The notes under the pieces: generated by a model | Databases searched by the model: none | Told to the model about the DNA's origin: nothing | What the model saw: the letters and a program-made list of their open reading frames with translations, nothing else | Assembly: GCA_003224695.1 (NCBI GenBank) | Contig: QHZO01000057.1 | Location: 1 to 36,403 of the forward strand | Direction of reading: 5' to 3' | From: Acidobacteriota bacterium | GTDB taxonomy: Bacteria; Acidobacteriota; Terriglobia; UBA7540 | Length of the DNA stretch: 36,403 nucleotides | Shown here: positions 1 through 10,200 of the stretch, piece after piece | Layout: the number at the start of each line of letters is the position of its first letter | Numbering within the stretch: the stretch's first letter is position 1 | Translations under genes and position numbers: made by a program

Positions 1-1041
1 CAGATGCACGTAAGCGTAATAGCTCGTCACGCCTTCCGCAAACCAAAGCGAAGGCGTGTAGTCCTCACGCGTGTAGTCGAAGGGGCCAAGCGCCGCGGGC
101 CTGAGCCGTTTGACATTCCATAGGTGAAAAAACTCGTGCGCCGCGACCTCCACGGCTTCGCGGGCGCCGCCGGAGTCGAGCGGCTGGCTGATCATAATTT
201 GGGTGGAGTTCAAGTGCTCCATTCCGTCTCCGGCCTGAATATCCGGCGCGAAATGAAAGAGGAACGTGTAGTGGTCGAAGTCGGGCGCGGGCATCATCGC
301 CATTTCCGAGTGCACGATTTTCCGCACGCCATCCTCCAGCTCTTTGCGCGGGCCGGGCGATTCTGCGTAAGCATGGACGGCGATGCGGAACGTCTTGCCC
401 GACTCTTGGAACTCGCTGGTCGTGACTTCGGGGGAGATTTCCATCGGCGTATCAATAAGCCGGTCGTAGTTGGCAGCCGCGAAGGAATGTTGGTCGCCCG
501 AAAGCGAAAAGCCGCTGACGATTTTCCAATCGGCGGCAGGCGTCTCGACGTCGAGCGCCACCGGGTCCTGCTTGTGGCCGGCGACATACATATAAATCGA
601 GGCGCCGTTCAAGTTGGCGTGGGTTGTGTCGTATTGGGAAAACGAGCCGTTCAGGTCGTTGGCGAACACAAAATAGCGGACACGCACGGTCCCGCCAGCC
701 GACCGCGCATCCACACGCCAAGTCTCCTTGTCTGGCTGTGACCAGGGAAGCGGGTGTCCATCGGCGCGCGTCGCCGAGAATTCCTGCAGGTTCTTGGCGA
801 AGTCGTAGATGGCGTAGCGGCCGGGCGACCAGGCGGGGATGGCAAAATCGAGCGTGGGCTCATCCACCTTGCTCACTTCGATTTCGACCGCAACCAGGTG
901 GCCGCTGGGGTGCTCCAGTCGCAGGTGGTAGTGGAGTTCGAGCGCCGCGGAGGTTGCCGCCTGGGCGGCTGCCAGCCGCCATCCCATGAGGACGACAGAA
1001 GCCACCGTAGCCGCAAGCACCTTTCGAATCTGTCGCCCCAA
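1..1041 (-). CDS. M61 family (glycyl aminopeptidase-like) metallopeptidase, C-terminus truncated by window edge
   Basis: Minus-strand translation contains EVAAHEFFHLWNVKRLRPAALGPFDYTREDYTPSLWFAEGVTSYY (HExxH...E of M61). The ORF runs off the left edge so it is absent from the ORF track. Start placed at TTG 1041 after GAGGGAGG; an internal ATG lies near 988. Confidence 0.88.
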   Translation of the reverse strand, partial: MGRQIRKVLAATVASVVLMGWRLAAAQAATSAALELHYHLRLEHPSGHLVAVEIEVSKVDEPTLDFAIPAWSPGRYAIYDFAKNLQEFSATRADGHPLPWSQPDKETWRVDARSAGGTVRVRYFVFANDLNGSFSQYDTTHANLNGASIYMYVAGHKQDPVALDVETPAADWKIVSGFSLSGDQHSFAAANYDRLIDTPMEISPEVTTSEFQESGKTFRIAVHAYAESPGPRKELEDGVRKIVHSEMAMMPAPDFDHYTFLFHFAPDIQAGDGMEHLNSTQIMISQPLDSGGAREAVEVAAHEFFHLWNVKRLRPAALGPFDYTREDYTPSLWFAEGVTSYYAYVHL

Positions 1042-1269
1042 TCAGCCTCCCTCGATCCGCGACCGTGCGATTTTTGCGGCGGCGCTCCATCCGTTGGGTA
1101 TGAGCGGAGAAGCTCCCGACGCCCGTTGCATTCGCCGCGAGGCGGCCATTCTCTATCACAAACTCAGGCGAGACACCAAGGCTTCGAGGAAAGCGATTGC
1201 AGGCTAGCTGGAGATTCCCGCGACTGGCTTGATGATGCTCGGGCGGCTGAGGCTTGAATTTCCTGCCAG

Positions 1270-1466
1270 CTAGAAGTGGGCGGGGTCCAGCATCGGATCG
1301 GGCGTCAGGTGTGACCGAAAACACTTCGCATGACACGACCAAACTTGCCACAGGCCTTTGGAAGTCGTTAGGTAACTCGAGATGGGTCGGGTTCCAGTTT
1401 GCCGATTTGCAGACCACAGAAGCAACACGGTCCCCATGCCACCTTAATTTCCCGTTCGTTCGCCAT
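1270..1466 (-). pseudogene. small Cys-rich (zinc-ribbon-like) hypothetical protein, frameshifted
   Basis: ATG at 1466 preceded by AGGAGG; reads MANEREIKVAWGPCCFCGLQIGKLEPDPSRVT-stop. A second frame continues TTSKGLWQVWSCHAKCFRSHLTPDPMLDPAHF-stop. A single base gain at GG 1371-1372 restores one ORF with two Cys pairs. Confidence 0.6.
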
Positions 1467-1495
1467 CGCATCCTCCTGGTCCAAGCTTTAGCAGT

Positions 1496-2998
1496 TCACC
1501 GGGGCAGGGTCACGACCGCCACTTCAAAGGCGCCGAGCGCGATTCCATCTCCCGTAAGCCGGGCACTGCCGACCCCGTGGGATCCCGTCTCCTGGTCCAC
1601 GTACTCCTCTTCGGCTCCGGCCGCGCCGGCCAACGAAAAGGTGGCCGGACGATTGCGCTTATTAATCAGCAGCAGCTTGCGCTTTGCGTCTCGCGTCACA
1701 AAAGCCTGAACCGCGACATCCGAGGACGAATGCTCGGTCTCGACCATTTGGTCCCCAGAAGCGAAGTTGTCGCGCAGGAGCTTCAAGATCCAATAGCGCG
1801 CGTTGGGTTGGCCGGTCTCCCAGTCCACCATCGAGACGCTGGGGAACTGGGTGGGGTAGCCCACCATTTGCGATTCGCCGACAACATCAATGCCCAGGCG
1901 CGCGAGCTCGACGTAAAGATGCGCGAACAAGGCGCCGCAAACGTTCCAGTACGAATTGGGGATGGGCCGAACGATGTGGGGCTCGGTGTCGTAGGGCAAA
2001 ATGCAGCCGACTTCATCAATGTCGGTGCGCGTCTTGGGCGCCAGGCGCGCGCGGATCGCCTCGACGTAGCGCACGGTGGTAAGGAAGCGGTCGGCCTGAT
2101 CGAAGAAAGTGTACTGCCAGATTCCCGGAGACTCATCCGCGCGCGGCGTGGCATAAAAATGATAGGAAATCATGTCGAGCGGCACTCCAGCTTCATGGTT
2201 CTTCGAGTCGAGGAAGTACTCAAAGAATTGCGGCTCCGATGAAGGCGCGCCCAAGGCCATGCCAACGAATTTGATTTGTGCGTCAACTTGATGGATCGCC
2301 TTCACGACCGCGTCGTAGATCTGCGTGTAAGACTGGGGAGTCATGCCGTGTTCGAAGTCCACCTCATTCAGGACTTCCCAATAGTCAATCTTGTAATGAT
2401 GTCCCGACGTATGTTCCTTTCTAAATTCGTCCTTGAAGCCTCCCTGCGCGTACCAGCTCACGAGGCGCGCGAAATAGTCCGACACCTCTTTCAAGGACGG
2501 GTCGCGCAGCTCCGTTCCTTGCTCGTAATTCCAGGTGGCCCGGTCCGGGTCGCCGGGATAGGAGACTGACTTCGGCGTCTTGTACATCCACTGGGGAATC
2601 GTGCTGAAGTTAAGAATGACGGAATGACCCTGGCCCGCCGTGGCGTCCAGGAAATCCATCGTCATCGGATCCATGAGCGAAAAATCCCACGAGGTCTTCC
2701 CGTCCTCGGGCGGCTCGAGCTCGGCGACACCCAGGCGGGGATAGGGCAGCCAGGGAACGTAGCGAACGTAGTCCGAGTGCAATTCGCGAAGCGCCTGAAA
2801 CACGCGGTCGTGAATCGGCGAGCCGCGCCGCAACGGCGGGTTGACGACCACTTGCAGCGTGGCCGTGGTGTTCAAAACACGCTCGACCTTGTCCCAGGCG
2901 ACCTTCAGCGACGAGTTATCCTCTGCGAGCGCCTGGCCCGCCGAAATAGCAAGAAAGAGGGAAATCGCTTGAAGCCAATTCCGACGCAGGCTCTTCAT
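1496..2998 (-). CDS. GH39-like glycoside hydrolase, secreted
   Basis: ORF 1496..3037; likely start MKSLRRNWLQAISLFLAISAGQALA (signal peptide). Clan-A-type motif YWEVLNEVDFEHG (general acid/base NE). Confidence 0.72.
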   Translation of the reverse strand: MKSLRRNWLQAISLFLAISAGQALAEDNSSLKVAWDKVERVLNTTATLQVVVNPPLRRGSPIHDRVFQALRELHSDYVRYVPWLPYPRLGVAELEPPEDGKTSWDFSLMDPMTMDFLDATAGQGHSVILNFSTIPQWMYKTPKSVSYPGDPDRATWNYEQGTELRDPSLKEVSDYFARLVSWYAQGGFKDEFRKEHTSGHHYKIDYWEVLNEVDFEHGMTPQSYTQIYDAVVKAIHQVDAQIKFVGMALGAPSSEPQFFEYFLDSKNHEAGVPLDMISYHFYATPRADESPGIWQYTFFDQADRFLTTVRYVEAIRARLAPKTRTDIDEVGCILPYDTEPHIVRPIPNSYWNVCGALFAHLYVELARLGIDVVGESQMVGYPTQFPSVSMVDWETGQPNARYWILKLLRDNFASGDQMVETEHSSSDVAVQAFVTRDAKRKLLLINKRNRPATFSLAGAAGAEEEYVDQETGSHGVGSARLTGDGIALGAFEVAVVTLPR

Positions 2999-3030
2999 GA
3001 GACTCCGTTCCTCCCAATGGACGATGGCGT

Positions 3031-4167
3031 TTACCAAATCAAGGCCGCGGGCGCCTTGCGCCCGAACACTTCTTCGTCGAGCTCGTATCCGAAGCCTGGA
3101 GCGTCGCTCAAATCGAGGAACCCGTTCTTGGGCTGAGGCTCGCCCTTGAGCACCGGCCGTCCGCCCTGCGCAAGAATGTCCACATATTCCGCGCGCGGGC
3201 AGCCGGGCGTGGATGCGACGAAATGATACGTGGGCGCGCCGACGCCGTGCGGGATGACCGGCAGCCCATGCGCGCTCGCCATGGCGGCGATCTTCTTCAG
3301 TTCCGAAACGCCTCCGGCCCGGTAAATATCCGGCTGGAGGATGTCCACGGCTTCCTTTTCGATCAAGTCGCGAAACCCGTAGCGCGTGAATTCGTGCTCG
3401 CCGCCGGCGATCAGCATATCGGGGAGCGCGTCTTTGAGGCGGCGATAGGAATCAATCTGGTCGGGCGGCACCGGCTCTTCGATCCACAACACGTCGAACT
3501 CGGCCACCGCCCGGGCAAGCTGGATCGTGTAGGCCACATCGAGCGCCATGTAGCAGTCGAGCGTGAGGTCGCCCTCGGGGCCGAGCCGCCTCCGGGTCTC
3601 TTTCACCAATTCGACGTTCTTACGGAGCCCTTCCTTGCCGTCCGCGGGGCCATATATGACGGGAATCTTCACGTGGCGAAAACCTCTCGCGAGTTCAACC
3701 TCGGTGAGAGCTCCGGTCAAATAAACCGGAATGGGGTCCTTCGTCTTCCCGCCGATCAGGTTGTAGACGGGTTGGCCGAGCGCTTTCGCGACCAGGTCCC
3801 AAAGCGCGATGTCAATTCCGCTGATGACTTCGATCACCGCGCCTTTTCTCCCGTAAAACTGCGAAGCGCGGAACATTTGCTCCCAGAGCAGTTCGATACG
3901 GAAAGGGTCTTGTCCCACCAGCAGGTTCTTGAATTGCTCTTCAACAATGAGGGGAGCGAGCTTGCCCTTTCCACCCCCCACCGTTCCCAGGCCGCGCAGG
4001 CCCGCATCGGACTGGATCTCTACGATCGCCGCTGTCATCGGTCCAAACCACGATTGGCGTTTTTCCTTGAAGCGCGGATAGACGGACATCGGGTTGGCGA
4101 TCAGGCCATCGCTCAACCACGAAGCGCTCATTTCCACGGTGTGGACCTTGACGTCGGTGATTTGCAT
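3031..4167 (-). CDS. enolase-superfamily (mandelate racemase/muconate lactonizing type) dehydratase, L-rhamnonate dehydratase-like
   Basis: 378 aa; LTLDCYMALDVAYTIQLA, LWIEEPVPPDQIDSYRRLKDALPDMLIAGGEH, DILQPDIYRAGG; N-terminal ANPMSVYPRFKEKRQS resembles RhmD. Adjacent mutarotase supports rhamnose metabolism. Confidence 0.82.
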   Translation of the reverse strand: MQITDVKVHTVEMSASWLSDGLIANPMSVYPRFKEKRQSWFGPMTAAIVEIQSDAGLRGLGTVGGGKGKLAPLIVEEQFKNLLVGQDPFRIELLWEQMFRASQFYGRKGAVIEVISGIDIALWDLVAKALGQPVYNLIGGKTKDPIPVYLTGALTEVELARGFRHVKIPVIYGPADGKEGLRKNVELVKETRRRLGPEGDLTLDCYMALDVAYTIQLARAVAEFDVLWIEEPVPPDQIDSYRRLKDALPDMLIAGGEHEFTRYGFRDLIEKEAVDILQPDIYRAGGVSELKKIAAMASAHGLPVIPHGVGAPTYHFVASTPGCPRAEYVDILAQGGRPVLKGEPQPKNGFLDLSDAPGFGYELDEEVFGRKAPAALIW

Positions 4168-4221
4168 GGGAGAGTCGCTTTAATTGCCGTCCGCGAGGAT
4201 CGGTCGCGGCACTTGGCGTTT

Positions 4222-4539
4222 CTACTCCAAGTAGAAGACCTCCTTCATCATCGCGAACCTTTCGCCGGGCTGGAGATCGGGGACAGGCTCGAAAAGCCGG
4301 CTCATCTCTTTTTGCCATCGCTGATTCGCCGGATCCTTATCCAAAATTTCCCACGCGCGGTGGAAGTCTTCGACGCGCATCACCAAGAACAAGTCTTGCC
4401 CGCGCCGAAAGATGGAGTAATCCGAGATTCCGACTTCCCTCAGCTTCTCCAAAAGCTCGGGCCAGACATGCCGGTGAGACTCGTCGTATTCCGCAATGGC
4501 GGTGGGTTTCAATCGCAAACGAAATGCGACGCGTGCAAT
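4222..4539 (-). CDS. rhaM: L-rhamnose mutarotase (RhaM/YiiL family)
   Basis: IARVAFRLRLKPTAIAEYDESHRHVWPELLEKLREVGISDYSIFRRGQDLFLVMRVED...MKEVFYLE. ORF track starts at TTG 4518; homology pattern and AGGAGG at 4544-4549 suggest initiation near ATT 4539. Confidence 0.82.
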   Translation of the reverse strand: MARVAFRLRLKPTAIAEYDESHRHVWPELLEKLREVGISDYSIFRRGQDLFLVMRVEDFHRAWEILDKDPANQRWQKEMSRLFEPVPDLQPGERFAMMKEVFYLE

Positions 4540-4567
4540 AAACCCTCCTGAAGAGATCCCTGCCTAT

Positions 4568-6993
4568 TCAATGAGGCTCGAGAGCCAGCCGATGGACAGC
4601 GCCTTGTTCGACCGCCTGCCGGGTGAAGAGCATCGGGAAACTGCTGCCGTGATACCAGGCGTCGAATTGGTCTTTGTAAAAGGGACTCAGAAAATTTCCG
4701 GACTCGCCGAGCGTGAGGTTTTGGACGGATCGGTCGAAGTCGGAAAAATCCACGTCCATGCGCATGGAAGGCCCATGAGCAGCGGTTGTCGCCTTGACGG
4801 TATTCGCTGTGCCCGCCTGGGGATAGGGCCCGATATCGAGAAACCGGGCGAGGAACGGAAGCCGCGCCGAGATGCGGTTGTGAAACGTAAGCTGGACCGT
4901 CTCGCCCCACTTCCAGGCCGCGTGGTCGCGCGAACCTACAAGTCCCGGAATCCGCCCCACGGCGTCATCGAGACTTTTTCGAGAAAGATCGTGCTCAAGC
5001 CCCAATGATAGACCGAAACGTCGTTCGAGAGTTTTGGCCGCAGGATGCGTTCGAGGAGTGCTTGCCGCGCGAGCTCAAGCACCAACGTCGCACCTGAATC
5101 TACGCTGGCTTTGCCATCCCAGCGCCGGATGAGCTCGAGAGCGAATTGGGCGTCGGCGCCGCTGGGCGGCGAAGCATTAGCCGCGGCCAGGAGCTCCTTC
5201 GCCAGCCACTGGTCATCGAGCGGCTCGATATCCATCTGGATTCGCAGCATGTCGTTCACGTCCTGCTTGCCGCCCGATTCGAGTAATTGAAAAATCCGCG
5301 CCGTGCGAAAAGGCGGCGCCCAAGCGTGCGTGATGAAATAGGGGTAGTCGTCTGGGACCACGCGCCCGTTGGCGGTGGCGATGATGCCGCTGGCGGGGTT
5401 GAAGGCGTGCGGCAGCTCGTCGAAAGGCACGGTGCCGCTCCAGTCGAACTCGTCGGTATCACCTGGCATGGGGATGCTGCCGTCACCCCGTTTGCGAATC
5501 GGAATCCAGCCGGCAGCGTAGTAGCCGATGTTGCCTTCCACATCCGCGTAGACCACGTTTTGCATGGGTCCGGAATAGTCCTTGAGCGCCTCGGTGAACT
5601 CCTGCCAATTCTCGGCCCGGTCGAGTTTCGGAAGCATGAAGCGGAGTGCGTGCGGCTTCAAGGCGGTCCAACACAAAGCCAAGCTGCGGCCGCCTGCCGT
5701 TGAAATCACCGGCCCGTGGCCCGTGGTTGTGACCGTCAAGTGGTAGTCCGGTTCGCCCTTGACGTGAATCACTTCCTCATGCTCGTCCGCATCCACCCAC
5801 TGCCCGTTGTGTACGTACTGGCGGGGGTTCGCGGGATTGAAACGCTCGATGTAAAGGTCGGCGACGTCAGGCCCTGTGTTGGTCATACCCCAGGCAACAC
5901 GGTCGTTATGGCCAATCACCACCAGCGGCAAGCCAGGGAAAGTCACGCCGGTCACGTTGAGGCCGGGGGCCACCAGATGCGCCATGTACCAGACGCTCGG
6001 GACGGAGTGGCCGAGGTGGGGATCGTTCGCGAGCAAGGGCTTGCGCGAACGCGTGTGCGCGCCGCTCACTGCCAAGTTGTTGCTTCCGAGTCCTGAAGTC
6101 GGGCCGCCGTCCACCTGGAGAAATGCATCGAGCGCTCCTTCCGGCATTGCATTCGAATCTTCGAGCTTGGCGTCGAGCGCAATTCGCGAGTCGAATGCCG
6201 TGACCGACGCCGGCGGCGCCTGAGCGACGGCCCGTCTTTCAAACATCCACTTCGGGGCGCGCGGCGGCTTCGGCCCAAGACTTTGGGCGACGGGCCGGTC
6301 AAGGTCGGAGTGGTCGGGGAGAAGGTCGGCGTAGAGTTCAGGGACGAGCTTCGCCCTCAAACGCTCGCGCATCAAGTCCTCCGGCCAACTCGTCCCAAGA
6401 TTCCTGGCCATATTCAGCGCGACCAGCAGGGAATCCGCCTCTTCCCACGGCCGGGGGGTGAGTCGGAGCAAGGCGAATTCTATCGGCAGGCGGCCCCGAT
6501 GTGACGCGATGTAGGCGTTGACGCCCCGCGTGTAGGCGGCGAAAATCTTGCGCGACTCCGGATCGAGCTCGCCGACGGCGCGCTCCGCGGCTTGGCGAAA
6601 GCCGAGCCGCCGCGTCTCGATATCTACGTTCAGCGCCGCGCGGCCGACCACCTCGGAAAGTTCTCCCCGCCCCAAACGCCGGCTGAATTCCATTTGCCAC
6701 AGTCGGTCCGACGCCGTGATGTAGCCCTGCGCCATCGCCACGTCTTCAAGCGACTGCGCGTAGACGTGCGGCACACCGCGCGCATCGCGCAGTACTTCGA
6801 CAGGCTGTGCGAGACCCGGCAGAAGAACCGTCCCATCCAGTTGCGGCAGGTTGGCGTTTTCTTTCCAGTAGAACCAGCTCGCTGCGACGCCAACCACCAC
6901 AAGAACCACGAGGATCAGGGCAAGAGCCGCTCGCACGGCCTTGCGGGCGGTTTTGCCGGGTGGCACTTGGACTTCTGTCGAAACGGTGCCCAT
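4568..6993 (-). pseudogene. penicillin acylase family protein, interrupted by one frameshift
   Basis: ORF 4936..6993 carries the Ntn-hydrolase junction GLG|SNNLAVSG and penicillin amidase motifs. The C-terminal part (WGETVQLTFHNRISARLPFLARFLDIGPYP...SFPMLFTRQAVEQG) lies in ORF 4568..5005 in another frame. The break is at A5 (TTTTT 4975-4979 on +). Possibly a sequencing error. Confidence 0.85.
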
Positions 6994-7090
6994 GGGACAG
7001 TCGAGGCGCGGCCTCAGAAATATTCGAGTCTCCGAGGCAGCGCGCCATCGTACTCAAAAATCTCTTTCGCGCCAACCCTTATGATTTGTC

Positions 7091-7200
7091 GGTAGCGGGT
7101 CAGTTTGCTGTAGCGGCGCTCTATGAGCGCCGAAATGATTAAAAGGATAGGTCGGCGGTCATAGACCGCCGCTACAGGACGTTCAAATTGAGACACCACC
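7091..7200. mobile_element. MITE-like element, copy 1 (110 bp)
   Basis: Ends GGTAGCGGGTCAGTTTGC / CAAATTGAGACACCACC; two internal hairpins (GGCGCTCTATGAGCGCC and GGCGGTCATAGACCGCC); flanked by GATTTGTC/GATTTGCG. ~89% identical by manual alignment to reverse complement of 30590-30699. Confidence 0.75.
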
Positions 7201-7273
7201 GATTTGCGCCGTAATTCTGAAGGGTTTGGAGTTAGCTCGCTGGCAAGCTATAATCCGAGCAGACGCAGACGCC

Positions 7274-10200
7274 ATGCCGAAAAAATCCAGACAGGAACTC
7301 CTGTGGCGGCTCCTATCGCTCGTCTTCGGAGCCGTCGCCGTCGTCTTGGTGGGGTTTTCCTCATGGGCCGGCATCAATTTACCTTTGAACGTGCGTTTCC
7401 CGGTCCCGTCTCCCGACGGCCGGTACTTCGCCTTTTTTGATCCCGTGCGAGGCGAGAAGATTGAGGGCCAGAGCCGCTCCGACTTGGTTGTCGCCACGCG
7501 AGAGGGGAAACTGGCGGCGCAATTCCCCCTTTCGCCCGGAACCATCCTGTGGTCCGGCGACGACGACCTGGCGGTGGTCAGCACCCAGCACAATTTGGTG
7601 ACCTTGCTTCCAGGCTTGGGCGGGCGGTTCTTGATCCTCGCGGCTTTGCCGCTCGAGCCAGGCAGCCTACCTGCTTGGTCGCCAGACGGAACTAAGTTGG
7701 CATACCTCCGGCCAGGTTTGCGCGGGGAAGCGTTGGCGGTTTACAACCTTCAGCAACCTCAAACCACCACGGTTCCGTTGCCAGCGGACTTTCATTTGAA
7801 TCAAGCCTGGCTTTTGTTCTGGTCGCCGCTTGGTGACGAATTGTACTTCTTGAACGATGAAAGCGATGGCGTGGCCCTGGAGATGGCCCAAATTCAGACC
7901 GGTCAAGTCGCGGTTTTGGCGCGAGGCGGAAACGCCTGGGGGCCGCCGCACCTTCGATTGCCGCAATTGTCTCCGGATGGGAGCCGCATTTACCTGCCCG
8001 TTCAACCCGAATCCGTCGTTCAGGCTCAAACGGGCGAAACGATTTGGAAGCTTCCAGGTTCTTCGAACGCACTGTGGTCGCCGTGGTCGGGCGAGGGCTT
8101 GCTCTACTACGAGCGACACGACTTCCCGCGCCAACTTTTCGCGCACGATTTCGCAGCGCAAGCTGACATTACGGTTCTTTCGGGAGTTCCCACGAACGGC
8201 TTCTTCTCCTCAAACGGGAAGAGCTATTTTTATCGGGAGCGCAATTCCGCGGCTTCAGAGAACCTTACGCCTCAACTCGGCTCCTGGCTCGGTTCTGATT
8301 GGGGCTGGCGGCAAGTTGATGTCGCGACCCGGTCGGCCCGGCCCCTTGGGCGTTTGGACCTGTGGCCTTGGTCCGAAACCCAAGACGGCTTGATTCAAGC
8401 GCGCGAGGACGAATACACTCGCGCCCAAGCGGGTTTCTATAACCCCGACGCCCGGGAGTTTTCTCCCTTCGTCATTCCCACTGCCCCCGACGACCGCTTT
8501 CGCCAGCTTAAAGCCCACAGGACGATCCTGGTGACCGTAGGGCTTTACGGCCTGTTAGGCTTCCTGGTCTTGCTTCGGCGGCCGGGCAGTCCTCCTGCGC
8601 GTGCGATGGCGGTCCTTTCGTTTCTCTTGATGTTGACGTTCTCCACTTTCGACGCCCGTCAGCCGACGGGTTGGCTGGCCTTACCTGTCCGCCAGCCGGC
8701 GGATTGGCCGGGCTTCTCCGCGGCATTGGGGGACTACCAATCTCGCGGTTGGCTGACACCTTTCGATTTCACATGGCTCCCGTTCGAGAGCATCATACCT
8801 CCCCTATCCCTGCTTGCCGTCTCTCTTGTCCCGCTAGCTCTGCTGCACTTTGCCGTGGTCTTTCCGGACGGCAATCGCTTCCTGACGGGCCGGGAGAGAC
8901 TTCGGGGGGCATTTTACTTCGTTGCCTCTTTGCCCTTGATTGGCACTCTCGTCGCCCTTTTCGAACCCGTCAGCCGACGGGTTGTGCCCAGCCCGTCCAT
9001 GATTCTCCTGGCATCCTTGGTGGGCGCTGCTCTGGCGGTTTCACTGGCCTTGGTCGGAATGCTCTACAGCAGGCGGCATCCCTCCGACCGCCATGCCCGC
9101 AATCAGGTACGCTGGGCGGCGCTCGGGTTCACCGCGCCCCCCATTGGCTTAGGCCTGCTGATGCTTCTAGCAGTGGTCGTCCAGTGGTTCGAACGATGGG
9201 CTGGGCTCTCTCCATTCCGGTTTTTCGACACGATTTTTGCCACAGCGGTCTTGGGTCTGTTATGTCTATTCACGCCGGCGGCCGTCGTTTATGCGCTGCT
9301 CGCTCACAAGCTATTCGACATTCATCTGCTGGTCCGCCGCACGCTCCGATATGCGTGCATGGCGGGGATGGTGGTCGTGGTGGATTTGCTGGCTGTGTCG
9401 GGGATCAGCTCGCTCGTCGGCCAGTCCCTCCGGAATGCCTCGACCTTAGTAATCGTCGCCTCGACGTTGTTGACGGTGGGCATTCTGGCCCCCGTACGCC
9501 AGCCTGTCGAGTCCCTCGTAGACCGGCTGTTTGATCGGAGAGCTTCCGAAATTCGCGAAGCCCTGGAGAAATTCGCCGAGGAGTTGCCGAAAATCCTCGA
9601 CCGCGAGACGCTGGTGGCGCGGCTGGAGGAAACGCTCGAGGGAACTCTGAAATGCCGCCGGTCCTATCTCTTCGTTTTGGACCGGCGGACGCATCGCCTG
9701 CGGCCGCCCGTCTGCCGGCGGGTCGAAATCGCCGACCTGGAATTCGACCCCGCCGAACCCCTGTGCCGTTACCTCCTCGAGCGGAAGCGGCCCCTGGAAG
9801 TTGAGGTCTCGCCATACGACCCCAAAATAATCCCCATCGTCCGAAGCGCCGCCGACCGGCTGGGGTTTCTGGGGGCGGCATTGGTGTTTGGCCTCGAGCG
9901 GCGGGGCGAGTTGTTGGGGCTGATGGTCGTGGGCATGAAGGAGTCGGAGGAGTTTTTCAACACCGAAGACATCCGCCTGCTTTCCGCCGTGGCGCGTCAA
10001 GCCACAATCGCCATCGAGAATACCGAGCTCTTTGAAGAGGTCGCGCACGACCGGGAACTTCGCAAGGAACTGGAAGTGGCGTCCGAAGTGCAAGCCTTAT
10101 TATTCCCGGCCAGCCTCCCCCGCTCGAAGACCTGCCAGATTGCCGGCCGGTGCGTCCCCGCCCGCTCCGTCAGCGGAGACTACTACGACTTCCTCGAATT

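Noticed and set aside
3223-4551. Long + strand ORF (442 aa) opposite the dehydratase and mutarotase
   Set aside because: Antisense shadow of well-supported minus-strand genes in GC-rich DNA; no recognisable motifs.
8671-9534. 287-aa + ORF inside the phosphatase
   Set aside because: Alternate-frame shadow; the main frame is continuous for 1170+ codons.
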